64,000 nucleotides of DNA. Source: Halomonas sp. JB37. Its GTDB lineage: Bacteria > Pseudomonadota > Gammaproteobacteria > Pseudomonadales > Halomonadaceae. Below, piece after piece: positions 44,276 through 53,991 of the stretch (within the stretch, counting starts at the first letter, position 1; every line of letters starts with the position of its first letter). The notes beneath the pieces were generated by a model. That model ran no database searches. It was not told the DNA's origin and was given only the letters and a program-made list of their open reading frames with translations. The stretch lies in assembly GCF_002332255.1 (NCBI RefSeq), contig NZ_NRGW01000001.1, positions 2,604,001-2,668,000 on the forward strand. Reading direction: 5' to 3'. The position numbers were made by a program, and so were the translations under genes.

Positions 44276-46551
44276 TATGCTCCTCCCTTGCGACGTTGGT
44301 GATCGGGGTCGGCGTTACGCAGGCGGCGCACTTCGGTGACGTTAGGCAACTGCTGAATACGTGAAAACAGACGACCCAGTGACTCAAGGCCATCCACTTC
44401 TAACGTTATCCGCAGACGAGCGATGCTCTCGTCGGTATTGGTTAAGGTATTGACGGCGAGGACGTTGACCTTTTCATTACCCAATAAGCTGGTGACATCA
44501 CGCAGCAGCCCCGAACGATCCCAGGCTTGAATTTCAATCGTCACCGGATAGCGCGTCTGGGCACGCTCGCCCCACTCTACCTCAATAATGCGTTGAGGCT
44601 CGTCCAGGCGTAATTGCAAAATATTGCTGCAGTCCTGACGATGAACGGTGACGCCACGCCCTTGAGTGATAAAGCCAACAATTGGCTCGCCGGGCACCGG
44701 ACGGCAGCAATTCGCCATACTGGTTTTGAGATTGCCTACGCCAAGCACCGTAATATCGCTTTTCGTGGCCTTGCTCGATTGGCGCTTAGGCTTGGCAAGC
44801 AGCCGGTCGAGCTGCTCTTGGTCATCGGTCTCGCCGAACAGCTGCTGCGCCTGGTGAAGCACTTGGCCAATACGTAAGTCACCGGCGCCGATTGCGGCAT
44901 ACATATCCTCAGCATTGAGGTAGTTCACGGCCTTCGCCAACCTAGGCAGGTCAAGGTCTTCGACATCTAGACGGCGCATCTCGCGGTCAAATAGCGCGCG
45001 CCCTTCGTCAAGGTTCTGATCCCTCGCCTGGTGCTTAAACCACGCTTGTATTTTGGCTCTGCCGCGGGAAGTTCGCACGTAGCCCAGGCTAGGGTTTAGC
45101 CAGTCGCGGCTAGGCCCGCCTTTAGTGGCCGTTAGAATCTCCACCTGCTGGCCGGTTTTCAACTTATAAGTCAGCGGCACAATGCGGCCATTAATTTTGG
45201 CGCCCCGGCAACGGTGGCCTATTTCCGTGTGCACGCGGTACGCAAAATCGATGGGGGTCGCGACACGCGGCAGGTCAATCACATGGCCATCTGGGGTAAA
45301 GACGTAGATACGGTCAGGGGCGACATCGCTGGCCAGTCCTTCGCGGAGATCGCCAAAGCCGCCAACTTCGTCCTGCCACTCCAGCACTTGACGCAGCCAA
45401 GCGATTTTTTCTTCGTAGCTACGACTTTTAGCGTTGGTATCATGGCCTTTGTAGCGCCAGTGGGCACAAACGCCTAGCTCGGCTTCTTCGTGCATGGCGA
45501 AGGTGCGAATCTGAATTTCGAGCACCTTGTTTTCTGGCCCCATCACGGCCGTATGCAGTGACTGATAGCCATTTTTTTTGGGGTTGGCGATATAGTCGTC
45601 AAACTCATTGGGCACATGATGCCAGCGCGAGTGAATAATCCCGAGTACGGTGTAGCAGTCGGTCACCTCAGGCACCAAAATGCGCACCGCGCGCACATCG
45701 TTGACCTGGGAGAAGTCGATCCGCTTGCGCTTCATCTTTCGCCAGATTGAGTAGATGTGCTTGGCGCGACCATCCACGTCATAGCGGTGAATGTGCTGAG
45801 CTTCCATCAAGGCTTTGATGGTTTCCACGACATCATGAATATAACGGTCGCGGTCAAGGCGCTTTTCCGCCAGTAGCTTAGCAATCGCTTTGTATTCATC
45901 TTCGTGCAAATAGCGAAACGAGAGGTCTTCCAGCTCCCACTTAAGTTGACCAACCCCTAGCCGATGCGCCAGCGGGGCATAAATATCGGCAACTTCACGG
46001 GCAACCTGTAAACATTTTTCCAGCGGCGCATCTTTGACCTGACGCAGCGCACAAGTACGCTCGGCGATTTTGATCAGCGCCACGCGCACGTCACCGACCA
46101 TATTGACCAGCATTTTGCGCAGATTTTCCTGCTGATTATGCTGCCCCATAGCATGGTCAGGCGCCAGCGGATAGCTGATCGCAGCCATTTGCAATACGCC
46201 ATCAATGAGGCTGGAAACCTCACTACCAAAACGCTTGGAGACGCCCTCAAGGCTGAGTAAACCCTCTCGCACAGAGCGATAGAGCACTGCGGCTTCAAGA
46301 GTGGCTTGATCGAGCTTCAAATCACCAAGAATATCCGCCATTTCCAGCCCCATTCGGAAGCTAGAGCCGGGCGATAGCCAGACGCGATGCGTACGTGGCG
46401 CCTCAATTTCCAGCGTTTCGGCTAGTTTACAGGCGTCGACTAATCGCTCAGGATCCCTTAGGCGCACATCTTCTTGCAGGCGCGTTAACCATTGTTGTAT
46501 GTCTACCTGCCCGCTAGCAGTGAGCGGTTGGTCCTCACGCACTTTTACCAT
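44275..46551 (-). CDS. relA: GTP pyrophosphokinase RelA
   Basis: A 758-residue ribosome-linked (p)ppGpp synthetase. The HD hydrolase region is degenerate, with no HD pair where SpoT has one (YRSVREGLLSLEGVSKRFG), so this is the synthetase-only type. The synthetase domain has the RelA-type acidic motif in HHVPNEFDDYIANPKKNGYQ. TGS (YVFTPDGHVIDLPRVATPID), helical, zinc-finger-like (SMANCCRPVPGEPIVGFIT) and ACT domains follow in order. A relA-mazG operon is widespread in gammaproteobacteria. Confidence 0.96.
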   Translation of the reverse strand: MVKVREDQPLTASGQVDIQQWLTRLQEDVRLRDPERLVDACKLAETLEIEAPRTHRVWLSPGSSFRMGLEMADILGDLKLDQATLEAAVLYRSVREGLLSLEGVSKRFGSEVSSLIDGVLQMAAISYPLAPDHAMGQHNQQENLRKMLVNMVGDVRVALIKIAERTCALRQVKDAPLEKCLQVAREVADIYAPLAHRLGVGQLKWELEDLSFRYLHEDEYKAIAKLLAEKRLDRDRYIHDVVETIKALMEAQHIHRYDVDGRAKHIYSIWRKMKRKRIDFSQVNDVRAVRILVPEVTDCYTVLGIIHSRWHHVPNEFDDYIANPKKNGYQSLHTAVMGPENKVLEIQIRTFAMHEEAELGVCAHWRYKGHDTNAKSRSYEEKIAWLRQVLEWQDEVGGFGDLREGLASDVAPDRIYVFTPDGHVIDLPRVATPIDFAYRVHTEIGHRCRGAKINGRIVPLTYKLKTGQQVEILTATKGGPSRDWLNPSLGYVRTSRGRAKIQAWFKHQARDQNLDEGRALFDREMRRLDVEDLDLPRLAKAVNYLNAEDMYAAIGAGDLRIGQVLHQAQQLFGETDDQEQLDRLLAKPKRQSSKATKSDITVLGVGNLKTSMANCCRPVPGEPIVGFITQGRGVTVHRQDCSNILQLRLDEPQRIIEVEWGERAQTRYPVTIEIQAWDRSGLLRDVTSLLGNEKVNVLAVNTLTNTDESIARLRITLEVDGLESLGRLFSRIQQLPNVTEVRRLRNADPDHQRRKGGA

Positions 46552-46694
46552 GACAATAATTCATCCATTCAGAGAAGTGGTCTCCACACGACCGCCTCCG
46601 TGGCTCGATGCGATGGGCGAAAATAAAACCCGGCACTTCCAACCTATCAGCCTACAAAGCGCTTGCTTAACTAACAACAACTTAAATAATCTTT

Positions 46695-46764
46695 GCTTAA
46701 AACCATTTACTTAAAACCGTTCACTTAAAACTGCTTACTTAAAACCATCCACCTAAACACCATC
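46695..46764. repeat. Five-copy 14-bp tandem repeat between relA and rlmD
   Basis: Units are GCTTAAAACCATTT, ACTTAAAACCGTTC, ACTTAAAACTGCTT, ACTTAAAACCATCC and ACCTAAACACCATC, uninterrupted. The last one covers the TAG stop of rlmD and four upstream codons. The rest of the relA-rlmD gap (46552-46694) contains looser TTAAC/CTTAA motifs of the same kind. Confidence 0.85.
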
Positions 46765-48153
46765 AACCTCAAACAGCACCAGCGTTTCCATATGCGCAGT
46801 GTGAAGGAACATATCGGCGACGGCCACTTGCTTCACACGGTAACCCGCATGCACAAGATGTGCCGCATCTCGAGCAAGCGTTGCGGGGTCACAGGAAATA
46901 TAGACCACTCTGGGCACCCGATGGTGAGCTAGCGCCTGACATATTGCCTCACCGCCGATGCGTGGCGGATCAAGCACCAGCGCGTCGCTATCACGGTGGG
47001 TGGCTAACAGCGCTTTAACGTTCGCGGGGTCGCTCAAATCTCCCTGCTCACCGCTTACCACCAGTTGATTACGCGCAGCATTGTCGGCAATGCGCGCCAC
47101 CATGGCGGGGTTTCCTTCTGCCGCATGTACTTCAGCGCCGGCTGCTGCGATGGGCAGGCTGAAATTGCCAATACCCGCAAACAGGTCGAGTATTTTTTGC
47201 CCAGGCTTAGGCGCTAGCCATTCAATCACCTGAGCCACCATTTGCTGGTTAACCTGAGCGTTGACTTGTAAAAAATCGCCTGGCGCAAAGCTGAGCGCAA
47301 GCGGCGGCTGCCCGTCGAGCGTCAGCGATTCTTCCAACACCGGCGGCGCACCATCCCAGTGCAGCGTGGGCGTTTCACGCCCCAGCCAAGTGCCCAACGT
47401 TACCCGCTGGCTTTGCGCAAAGGCCTTCCAGCGCTCGGCATCCGGTGCGTGTTCTTTTAACTGACGGACTAACACTACCTGCGCACTCGGCGTTGCCAGT
47501 AGTTCGATATGACCTACCTGGCGCGGAGCCTCTAGCGTTTGCAGCAGTTCACGCAGGGGCGTTAGCAGCTGCTGTAAGGAGTCAACCAATACTGGGCACT
47601 GTTCAATGTCGACCAGCCGATGGCTATGGGCGGCCCGAAAACCTAGGTGGGTACCGCCTTGGCTATCTACTTTGACGCCTAACCGGGCACGCCGCCTATA
47701 GCCCTGGTCACTGCCCTGAATCGAACTAATGTCGCCCAGCGTGATGCCCTGACGCGCAAAGAGATCGCGCACCACGTCGCGCTTATGCGCACGCTGCGCG
47801 TCAATATTCAAATGCTGCAAATCGCAGCCGCCGCAGCGGCCAAAGTGTAGGCATGGCGGCGTTACGCGCTGCTCAGAGGTGGTCAACAGTGATTTGATAT
47901 GCGCTTCGTCGTAGCGTTTGCGCGTCAAGTGAATAGCGACATCAACCCGCTCACCCGGCAAGGCCTGAGCGACAAACACGGTCTTACCATTGGCCGCATG
48001 GGCAACACCACGGCCATCATGCGCTAAGCGCTCAATCACTAACGGTGAGCTATCTTCGGAGAGGGCATGCACCCCTTTGCCACCTGGCGTACCCGCTAAA
48101 CCAGAATGGCCCGATGCAGGCCTTGCTGGCCGCCGCTTTCCCAACATAGCCAT
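46753..48153 (-). CDS. rlmD: 23S rRNA (uracil-1939-C5)-methyltransferase RlmD
   Basis: A 466-residue enzyme (also called RumA). An N-terminal TRAM domain (IERLAHDGRGVAHAANGKTV) is followed by iron-sulfur cysteines (PPCLHFGRCGGCDLQHL and EQCPVLV). The SAM site is in KILDLFAGIGNFSLPIAAAG and the catalytic cysteine in VVYISCDPATLARD. The first 30 residues (rich in Gly, Pro, Arg) are an extra stretch before the TRAM domain. CAGGAG lies before the ATG at 48153. Only 2 bp separate it from cysM. Confidence 0.95.
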   Translation of the reverse strand: MAMLGKRRPARPASGHSGLAGTPGGKGVHALSEDSSPLVIERLAHDGRGVAHAANGKTVFVAQALPGERVDVAIHLTRKRYDEAHIKSLLTTSEQRVTPPCLHFGRCGGCDLQHLNIDAQRAHKRDVVRDLFARQGITLGDISSIQGSDQGYRRRARLGVKVDSQGGTHLGFRAAHSHRLVDIEQCPVLVDSLQQLLTPLRELLQTLEAPRQVGHIELLATPSAQVVLVRQLKEHAPDAERWKAFAQSQRVTLGTWLGRETPTLHWDGAPPVLEESLTLDGQPPLALSFAPGDFLQVNAQVNQQMVAQVIEWLAPKPGQKILDLFAGIGNFSLPIAAAGAEVHAAEGNPAMVARIADNAARNQLVVSGEQGDLSDPANVKALLATHRDSDALVLDPPRIGGEAICQALAHHRVPRVVYISCDPATLARDAAHLVHAGYRVKQVAVADMFLHTAHMETLVLFEVDGV

Positions 48154-48155
48154 CG

Positions 48156-49100
48156 TTATACTCCTGGGGCAAAAAGGCCGGTGGAAAGATAGCGGTCACC
48201 GCGGTCACAGACGATAAACACGATCACGGCATTTTCCGTTTGCTCTGCGATACGCAGCGCACCTGCCAAGCTGCCACCGGAGGACACACCCGCTAAGATG
48301 CCTTCTTCACGCGCTAGACGTCGCATATGCTCTTCCGCCTCTTGCTGGCCGATATCCAGGGTGACATCCACGCGAGGCGCTTCAAAAATAGCCGGCAGAT
48401 ATTCTTTTGGCCAACGCCGTATACCTGCGATGCTCGCGCCATCGGCAGGCTGCAAGCCAACAATTTGAATCGCCGGGTTCTGTTCTTTCAAATAGCGCGA
48501 TACGCCCATGATGGTGCCAGTGGTGCCCATGGAGCTTACAAAGTGAGTCACTTCACCGCTCGTTTGCTGCCATATCTCAGGGCCGGTTGTACGGTAATGC
48601 GCCAGCGGGTTATCCGGGTTAGCGAACTGGTTGAGCGGCTTACCTTCCCCTCTGGCTATCATGTCATCCGCAATGTCGCGCGCCCCTTCCATGCCTCCCG
48701 CTTTGCTTGCCGAAACTAATTTTGCCCCATAGGCAGCCATTGCCTGCTTACGCTCATCCGAGGCGTTTTCTGGCATTACCAGCACCATCTGATAGCCTTT
48801 AATCGCCGCTGCCATGGCAAGCGCAATACCGGTATTGCCTGAAGTTGCCTCTATCAGTGTATCGCCGGGAGAAATCTCGCCGCGGGCTTCTGCCTCTATT
48901 AACATAGACAGCGCTGGGCGATCTTTAACCGATCCCGCGGGATTATTACCTTCAAGCTTAGCTAGCAGAGTATTGTTGCGCCCAGCACTAATTCGCTTCA
49001 GCCGCACCAACGGCGTATTACCCACCACATCTTCTAGCGTAGGATAGTTTTTAAAATCGTTTTTAAAATCGTTGTTGAGATCGTTCTTGAAATAGCTCAT
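48156..49100 (-). CDS. cysM: Cysteine synthase B (O-acetylserine sulfhydrylase)
   Basis: A 314-residue PLP enzyme joining O-acetylserine with sulfide or thiosulfate. The PLP lysine lies in NNPAGSVKDRPALSML, with the asparagine loop EATSGNTGIALAMAAAIKG and phosphate loop VSSMGTTGTIMGVSRYLKEQ. Homologues start close to YPT-EDxxGNTPLV; here 17 residues precede this (MSYFKNDLNNDFKNDFKN), made by a tandem repeat. The ATG at 49100 has AAGGA 7 nt upstream; an earlier ATG at 49133 lacks one. It precedes rlmD by 2 bp. Confidence 0.94.
   Translation of the reverse strand: MSYFKNDLNNDFKNDFKNYPTLEDVVGNTPLVRLKRISAGRNNTLLAKLEGNNPAGSVKDRPALSMLIEAEARGEISPGDTLIEATSGNTGIALAMAAAIKGYQMVLVMPENASDERKQAMAAYGAKLVSASKAGGMEGARDIADDMIARGEGKPLNQFANPDNPLAHYRTTGPEIWQQTSGEVTHFVSSMGTTGTIMGVSRYLKEQNPAIQIVGLQPADGASIAGIRRWPKEYLPAIFEAPRVDVTLDIGQQEAEEHMRRLAREEGILAGVSSGGSLAGALRIAEQTENAVIVFIVCDRGDRYLSTGLFAPGV
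49048..49095 (-). repeat. Four-copy 12-bp tandem repeat in the start of cysM
   Basis: Plus-strand units TTTTTAAAATCG (twice, identical), TTGTTGAGATCG and TTCTTGAAATAG. In frame they encode a repeated tetrapeptide of the type NDFK, lengthening the CysM N-terminus by about 16 residues. Confidence 0.85.
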
Positions 49101-49191
49101 CGAACATTCCTTATCGTAACCGTTATGCTGCATTATATCGGTGCTGCCTCGGCCTGGACAGGCAACCTCATTGAATCAGCGAGCTTCTTTC

Positions 49192-51909
49192 ATGTCTTTG
49201 AATACCCGTCTTCTGTTTGCCTTACTCGGTTTACCCCTTTTGGTATACGCCATCATGGCCGTACTCCTGGTGGTACAGAACGGTGCCCAGACGCATACCA
49301 TGAAAAAAGAGCGCCTAGAAAATGCTGTCGAACTAATAACACCCAGCCTCAGTGAGGCGGTAGCTGATGCCGACGTTGAGCTGCTTGAGAACGTAGCGCG
49401 TCAACTACTGAGCCTCAATGGGCTTAGAACGGTAGCGGTGTTTAATGAGCAAGGCAGCCGCCTATTATTACTCGGCAAGTCCGCCCTCGCGTCGCTGAGT
49501 CCACCGGCGGATCAGCAGCTTATTATGGAAGACGATAGGTGGCGATTACGCATACCGCTCACGACGGTCAACGCTGACGATTTAAATATCCTAGGCTGGC
49601 TAGATGTAGAAATGGATATTCGTGCGCTGACGCTTGAGCGCTATAAATTGATTGCCAGCCTTAGCCTAGGTGGCATGCTGCTAGGGCTGCTATTGTTTTT
49701 AATCGCCTTTGCCATCAGCCGATACGTTACCCGGCCTATTGAAGAAGCCAGCCATGCTCTGTATCGATTGTCCCGCGGCGATTATCAACTGCGCTTAGCG
49801 TCCTCGGGTGCCGCTGAGCTCAATCACCTCTATAACCATGTCAATACGCTTGCGGAACACTTTCAGCAGTCGCAGCGCGATATGCAAACGCAAATAGAGC
49901 AGGCCACCAGCGAACTGCAAGCATCAATGAAAACCATTGAAGAGCAGAACATAAAGCTCGATTTGGCTCATCGCAGCGCGCTGCGTGCAAACGCTGTAAA
50001 GTCTGAATTTCTTGCCAATATGAGCCATGAAATCCGTACACCGCTGAACGGTATTATAGGCTTTTGCCGATTACTGGGCCGCTCATCACTGGACACCCGC
50101 CAGCAGGAGTGGCTTCAACACGTGCATCGCGCCTGCGACAACCTGCTCATGCTGGTTAATGACGTGCTCGACTTTTCTAAGCTTGAGGCCAATCGCCTGA
50201 CCCTAGAAGAAGCCGATATTGATATCGTGACGCTGGTCGATGAGGTGATGGGGCTGCACGCGCCAGAAGCCCAGCGTAAGCAGTTGCATTTAGTGGCGAT
50301 GGTATACGACGATGTGCCGACACCGCTATGCGGCGACCCGCTACGTATCCATCAGGTATTGAACAACTTAATCAGCAATGCGCTTAAGTTCACCCATCAG
50401 GGTGAAGTGATTGTTCGCGTCATGCTGGATAACCATGAAGGGCAGCATGTGGTGCTGAGCATCAGCGTCAGTGACACCGGTATTGGCTTAAGCGACACCC
50501 ATCAGCAGGCGTTATTTAACGCGTTTACACAAGCAGAGCCCAGCCATTCGCGCCAGTTTGGCGGCACCGGCCTAGGGCTTACCATTTGTCGTCAGTTGAT
50601 TGAACGCATGGGTGGTGAGATCAGCGTTGAAAGCGAGCTTGGCACGGGCACTACGTTCTCGTTTACGCTGCCAATGCTGGCGCATAAAGCCATTGAGCGC
50701 CCCCCGGAAATCAGCCTCGATAATCCCCATATACGCCTGTATGAAGAACACCTGCCCACTCGGCATATGCTGGAGCATTTGCTTCAGCGCTGGCAAGCGA
50801 TACCGATGCCAGTAGATGCCTTAGAGCAGGAGCAGCTGCTAATCCTTGGGTTAGAGCACAATGATTTTAGCCCCGAACGTCAAACCCATTGGCAAAACGT
50901 GATTAATCAAACCCCGTGCCCGGTGTTGATTTTAGCCAATAGCAATAGCTTTGACCTGCCGCCTCTGCGCTTAACCTATGGTGGCGAAACGCTTTATAAG
51001 CCCTTTTCACGTGATCAGTTGGCAACCTCGCTGGATCAACTGCTGTTACCTGCGCTTGTTCCCAGTAAGCCTGCAGACCATCCCAACTTGCCACCTACTG
51101 AGTCATCGGTCTTAAAGCTTTTGATTGTGGACGATAATGCGCCGAACCGGGAGTTGCTTAAAAGCATGCTAGAAAGCCCGACAATTCACATCACAGCGGT
51201 AGAAAGCGGTCATCACGCGCTAGAGTTTGCACGCAACCATAACGTTGATATGGTGCTAATGGATATTCGCATGCCGGGGCTAGACGGCGTTCAAACCACT
51301 CATGCACTGCGCCGTCTGAGCAGCACCTGGGCACGCTGCCCAATTGTGGCCGTTACCGCCCACGTACTCAGCAGTGAGCGCGAAAAGTGGCTGGCGGAAG
51401 GTTTAGATGACGTACTCATCAAACCCATCGATGAGACGCAGCTGCACCAGCTACTGAGTAGATTTTTAAGCCATACGCACCGACTGGCCGATTTTAGGAC
51501 GCCACCGTCCTCACCGATGGGCGCCAAAATGGCCATTAAACCGCGCTATGCCAATACCAAGCCCGCGACATTACCGGTGGTGGATTTGGAGCTGGGAGCG
51601 CACCTAGCGGGCGGCAAAGACTACCTAGCGCGCGAGCAGCTAAAGCGGCTAATTGATGGCCTTGACGAGAGTGAAAAACAAATGCGCAGCGCCTACTCAC
51701 AGCAAAACTTGGCGACGCTGCTGGATTGGGTACACGGATTGAATGGCGCTAGCCGCTACTGTGGCGCGCCTGAATTGGCGTTGCTGGTAGAAACGCTGGA
51801 AACCCGGCTTCGCACCAGTGGTTTAGACCATGTACATGGGCTCTTAGAAGACCTATATAGAGCCATGGCAAAGCTGCGAACGTATCGCCCGCTGCTACTT
51901 AGGCATTAA
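49192..51909 (+). CDS. barA: Hybrid sensor histidine kinase BarA/GacS
   Basis: A 905-residue inner-membrane sensor that drives the UvrY/GacA response regulator. In order: membrane helix, periplasmic domain, second helix (LGGMLLGLLLFLIAFAISRY), HAMP, histidine kinase with H279 in LANMSHEIRTPLNGIIG, ATPase (FGGTGLGLTICRQLIERMGG), a degenerate receiver-like region, a receiver with D691 in VLMDIRMPGLDG and an HPt domain with H848 in WVHGLNGASRYCG. This matches GacS/BarA tripartite layout and its usual position opposite cysM-rlmD-relA. The ATG at 49192 begins MSLNTRLLFALLGLPLLVY. Confidence 0.95.
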   Translation: MSLNTRLLFALLGLPLLVYAIMAVLLVVQNGAQTHTMKKERLENAVELITPSLSEAVADADVELLENVARQLLSLNGLRTVAVFNEQGSRLLLLGKSALASLSPPADQQLIMEDDRWRLRIPLTTVNADDLNILGWLDVEMDIRALTLERYKLIASLSLGGMLLGLLLFLIAFAISRYVTRPIEEASHALYRLSRGDYQLRLASSGAAELNHLYNHVNTLAEHFQQSQRDMQTQIEQATSELQASMKTIEEQNIKLDLAHRSALRANAVKSEFLANMSHEIRTPLNGIIGFCRLLGRSSLDTRQQEWLQHVHRACDNLLMLVNDVLDFSKLEANRLTLEEADIDIVTLVDEVMGLHAPEAQRKQLHLVAMVYDDVPTPLCGDPLRIHQVLNNLISNALKFTHQGEVIVRVMLDNHEGQHVVLSISVSDTGIGLSDTHQQALFNAFTQAEPSHSRQFGGTGLGLTICRQLIERMGGEISVESELGTGTTFSFTLPMLAHKAIERPPEISLDNPHIRLYEEHLPTRHMLEHLLQRWQAIPMPVDALEQEQLLILGLEHNDFSPERQTHWQNVINQTPCPVLILANSNSFDLPPLRLTYGGETLYKPFSRDQLATSLDQLLLPALVPSKPADHPNLPPTESSVLKLLIVDDNAPNRELLKSMLESPTIHITAVESGHHALEFARNHNVDMVLMDIRMPGLDGVQTTHALRRLSSTWARCPIVAVTAHVLSSEREKWLAEGLDDVLIKPIDETQLHQLLSRFLSHTHRLADFRTPPSSPMGAKMAIKPRYANTKPATLPVVDLELGAHLAGGKDYLAREQLKRLIDGLDESEKQMRSAYSQQNLATLLDWVHGLNGASRYCGAPELALLVETLETRLRTSGLDHVHGLLEDLYRAMAKLRTYRPLLLRH

Positions 51910-51964
51910 TGCAGGCTCTTTCAACCAACGCTATAGGTTAATCGCTGGCTTGATGGTTAAGCGG

Positions 51965-52342
51965 TTAGCGCTCCAGCACCACGAAGGCCACCGCATACTC
52001 CGCTTCATCGCTTAGCGTAACATGGCTCGCCGTGACGCCCGCCGCCAGAAGGAGCCGTTCAGCTTCACCACTAAGCAAAAAATGCGGCTTACCCAAAGTG
52101 TCATTAAGCACCTGAATATCACACCACTGCATGCCTTCTCGCAGGCCCAGTCCGAGCGCTTTCACAAACGCTTCTTTAGCGGCAAACCGTTTGGCCAAGA
52201 AGGCGGCAGGCTGTGACTTTTGCAACCATGCAGCATGCTCATCGGGGCCTAAAATACGCTGAGCAAAGCGTGGACCGTGACGCTTTACAGCCTGTGCAAA
52301 GCGTTCAACGCGGGCAATATCAGAGCCAATTCCCACTATCAT
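51965..52342 (-). CDS. acpS: Holo-[acyl-carrier-protein] synthase
   Basis: A 125-residue trimeric phosphopantetheinyl transferase acting on acyl carrier protein. It begins MIVGIGSDIARVERF with the metal-binding Asp, and RFAAKEAFVKALGLG holds the second acidic residue. The ATG at 52342 fits homologues; an ATG three codons earlier is closer to the GAGG site and a longer open frame exists inside pdxJ, but neither fits the family. It follows pdxJ by 34 bp, the common pdxJ-acpS order. Confidence 0.93.
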   Translation of the reverse strand: MIVGIGSDIARVERFAQAVKRHGPRFAQRILGPDEHAAWLQKSQPAAFLAKRFAAKEAFVKALGLGLREGMQWCDIQVLNDTLGKPHFLLSGEAERLLLAAGVTASHVTLSDEAEYAVAFVVLER

Positions 52343-52376
52343 CGCCAACATAACCTCTAAACAGAGAAACCGCTCA

Positions 52377-53231
52377 TTAGTGCCCGCAGCATCCGTTATG
52401 GTGATGCTCAGAATCACCTTCATGGCCAGCGCTCTCGCCATGCGAATGATCGTGTTCCAGATCATGGGCATCTAACGCGGCCATTAAGCCAGCTTCTTGA
52501 CCGGCAATGATCAAGCGTTTCATCTCCTGCACGGCCTCTTTGAGACCCACGAAAAGCGCGCGCGCAATGATTGCGTGACCAATATTGAGTTCGTTAACGC
52601 CCGGCAATGCAGCAATTGCCTCAACGTTGTGATAGTGCAAACCGTGACCGGCATTAACGACTAAACCCAGCGACACAGCGTGAGTAGCAGCAACAGTTAA
52701 GCGATGGTATTCCGCATTCGCGGCGTCGCTACCGCACCGAGCCTCGGCATAAGCACCGGTATGCAGTTCGATAGTAGGTGCGCCAGCGCGATGGGCTGCG
52801 TCAATCTGAGCTTCCTCAGGATCGATAAACAGCGAAACATCACAGCCTGCTGCGCGCAAACGCTGGCAAGCGCTCTCAATCACGTCAAAGCCGCCAACAA
52901 CATCCAAACCGCCTTCAGTGGTTAACTCTTCACGCTTTTCAGGCACTAAGCAGACATGCGCGGGACGCACCTCCTCAGCCAGGGCCAGCATCTCTTCGGT
53001 AACGGCCATTTCTAAATTCATGCGCGTATTAAGCATCTCGGCCAAAATGCGCACGTCTCGCGGCTGTATATGGCGACGGTCTTCACGCAAATGCACCGTA
53101 ATACCATCGGCACCGGCTTCCTCGGCGACTAAAGCCGCCTGCACGGGGTCGGGATAACGCGTGCCTCGGGCTTGGCGAAGTGTCGCAATGTGATCAATAT
53201 TGACGCCTAACAGTATCCGAGGGGGATGCAT
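52377..53231 (-). CDS. pdxJ: Pyridoxine 5'-phosphate synthase with histidine-rich C-terminal tail
   Basis: A 284-residue TIM-barrel enzyme making pyridoxine 5'-phosphate from 1-deoxyxylulose 5-phosphate and aminoacetone phosphate. The start [45 protein letters not shown] and [20 protein letters not shown] are all classical. Family members have about 240-250 residues. This one adds a tail of about 30, with nine His and two adjacent Cys ([12 protein letters not shown] then [11 protein letters not shown]), similar in look to the metal-binding tails of SlyD or HypB. The tail is intact and in frame up to the stop. Confidence 0.95.
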   Translation of the reverse strand: MHPPRILLGVNIDHIATLRQARGTRYPDPVQAALVAEEAGADGITVHLREDRRHIQPRDVRILAEMLNTRMNLEMAVTEEMLALAEEVRPAHVCLVPEKREELTTEGGLDVVGGFDVIESACQRLRAAGCDVSLFIDPEEAQIDAAHRAGAPTIELHTGAYAEARCGSDAANAEYHRLTVAATHAVSLGLVVNAGHGLHYHNVEAIAALPGVNELNIGHAIIARALFVGLKEAVQEMKRLIIAGQEAGLMAALDAHDLEHDHSHGESAGHEGDSEHHHNGCCGH

Positions 53232-53283
53232 AGTGCCTCCAACGCAGTAAGAAGATAAGAGTTGAAATTATTAAATACAGCCA

Positions 53284-53991
53284 TTAAGAGCGATGACGAC
53301 GGCGAGCCAAATCAAGCATCAGCTCTCGTGAGCGCAAAACAGCGGTACCCAGATGAGGCGCTAGCGCCGCGCGCATAACGGCTTTAAGCGCATTGGCAAG
53401 CCCTTCATGCTGCCAATCGCCTTGCTCAATGTAGCGCAGCGTTCGGCCATCTAGCCCGCGCTCGGCAGCGGCAAATGCCCTGCTAGCGGCATCGAAACGA
53501 TAGCGCAAATGGGGGTCTAAAACGCCACCGTCAAGCGTTGTAAACTGCGGCGTTGCCTCCAGCGTTTCTAGCAGCGCCCATTCATAGCGGCGCAGCGCTA
53601 GCGCACGTTCTGCAGGAGCCGGCAATGCTTCTAACAGCACCGTATAAAACGCGAACACGTCCGGCGCCGACAGCTCTAATGGCATAAGCCGTGTGGCGAT
53701 TTCATTCGCATAGAGCCCGCACAGCAGCCCTTCACCTGCCAGTAGCGCTGTTTGCCCACGAGACTCCATCAGCGTAAGCCGCTTCAACTCACGCGTACCT
53801 TGCCAAGTCACAAAGAGCGGTGTGAATGGCTGCAAGCGCTGGCGCGACTTTGAACCAGGCCGCTGACCGCCGTGAGCAACGGCACGCACCCTACCGTGGT
53901 TGAGTGTTAGTAGATCTACTAACGCGCTGGTTTCACGGTAAGGCCGCCGGTGCAGCAGAAAAGCCGGCTCCGGCGGCATCGCTAAGCTCAA
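53284..53991 (-). CDS. recO: DNA repair protein RecO
   Basis: A 235-residue mediator of RecFOR recombination that loads RecA on SSB-coated DNA. The N-terminal OB fold starts [20 protein letters not shown] and contains [15 protein letters not shown]; the helical C-terminal part has [12 protein letters not shown]. The start overlaps the era stop by 4 nt (ATGA). The zinc cysteines of some RecO proteins are absent, as in E. coli. Confidence 0.94.
   Translation of the reverse strand: MSLAMPPEPAFLLHRRPYRETSALVDLLTLNHGRVRAVAHGGQRPGSKSRQRLQPFTPLFVTWQGTRELKRLTLMESRGQTALLAGEGLLCGLYANEIATRLMPLELSAPDVFAFYTVLLEALPAPAERALALRRYEWALLETLEATPQFTTLDGGVLDPHLRYRFDAASRAFAAAERGLDGRTLRYIEQGDWQHEGLANALKAVMRAALAPHLGTAVLRSRELMLDLARRRHRS

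Noticed and set aside
46695..46764. Short repeats considered as a mini CRISPR
   Set aside because: Units are contiguous with no spacers, so it is a simple tandem repeat.
51965..52471. Longer acpS reading from 52471 overlapping pdxJ
   Set aside because: The extra 43 residues have no similarity to AcpS, which begins at the MIVGIGSD equivalent; the overlap reflects the open third frame of the His-rich pdxJ tail.
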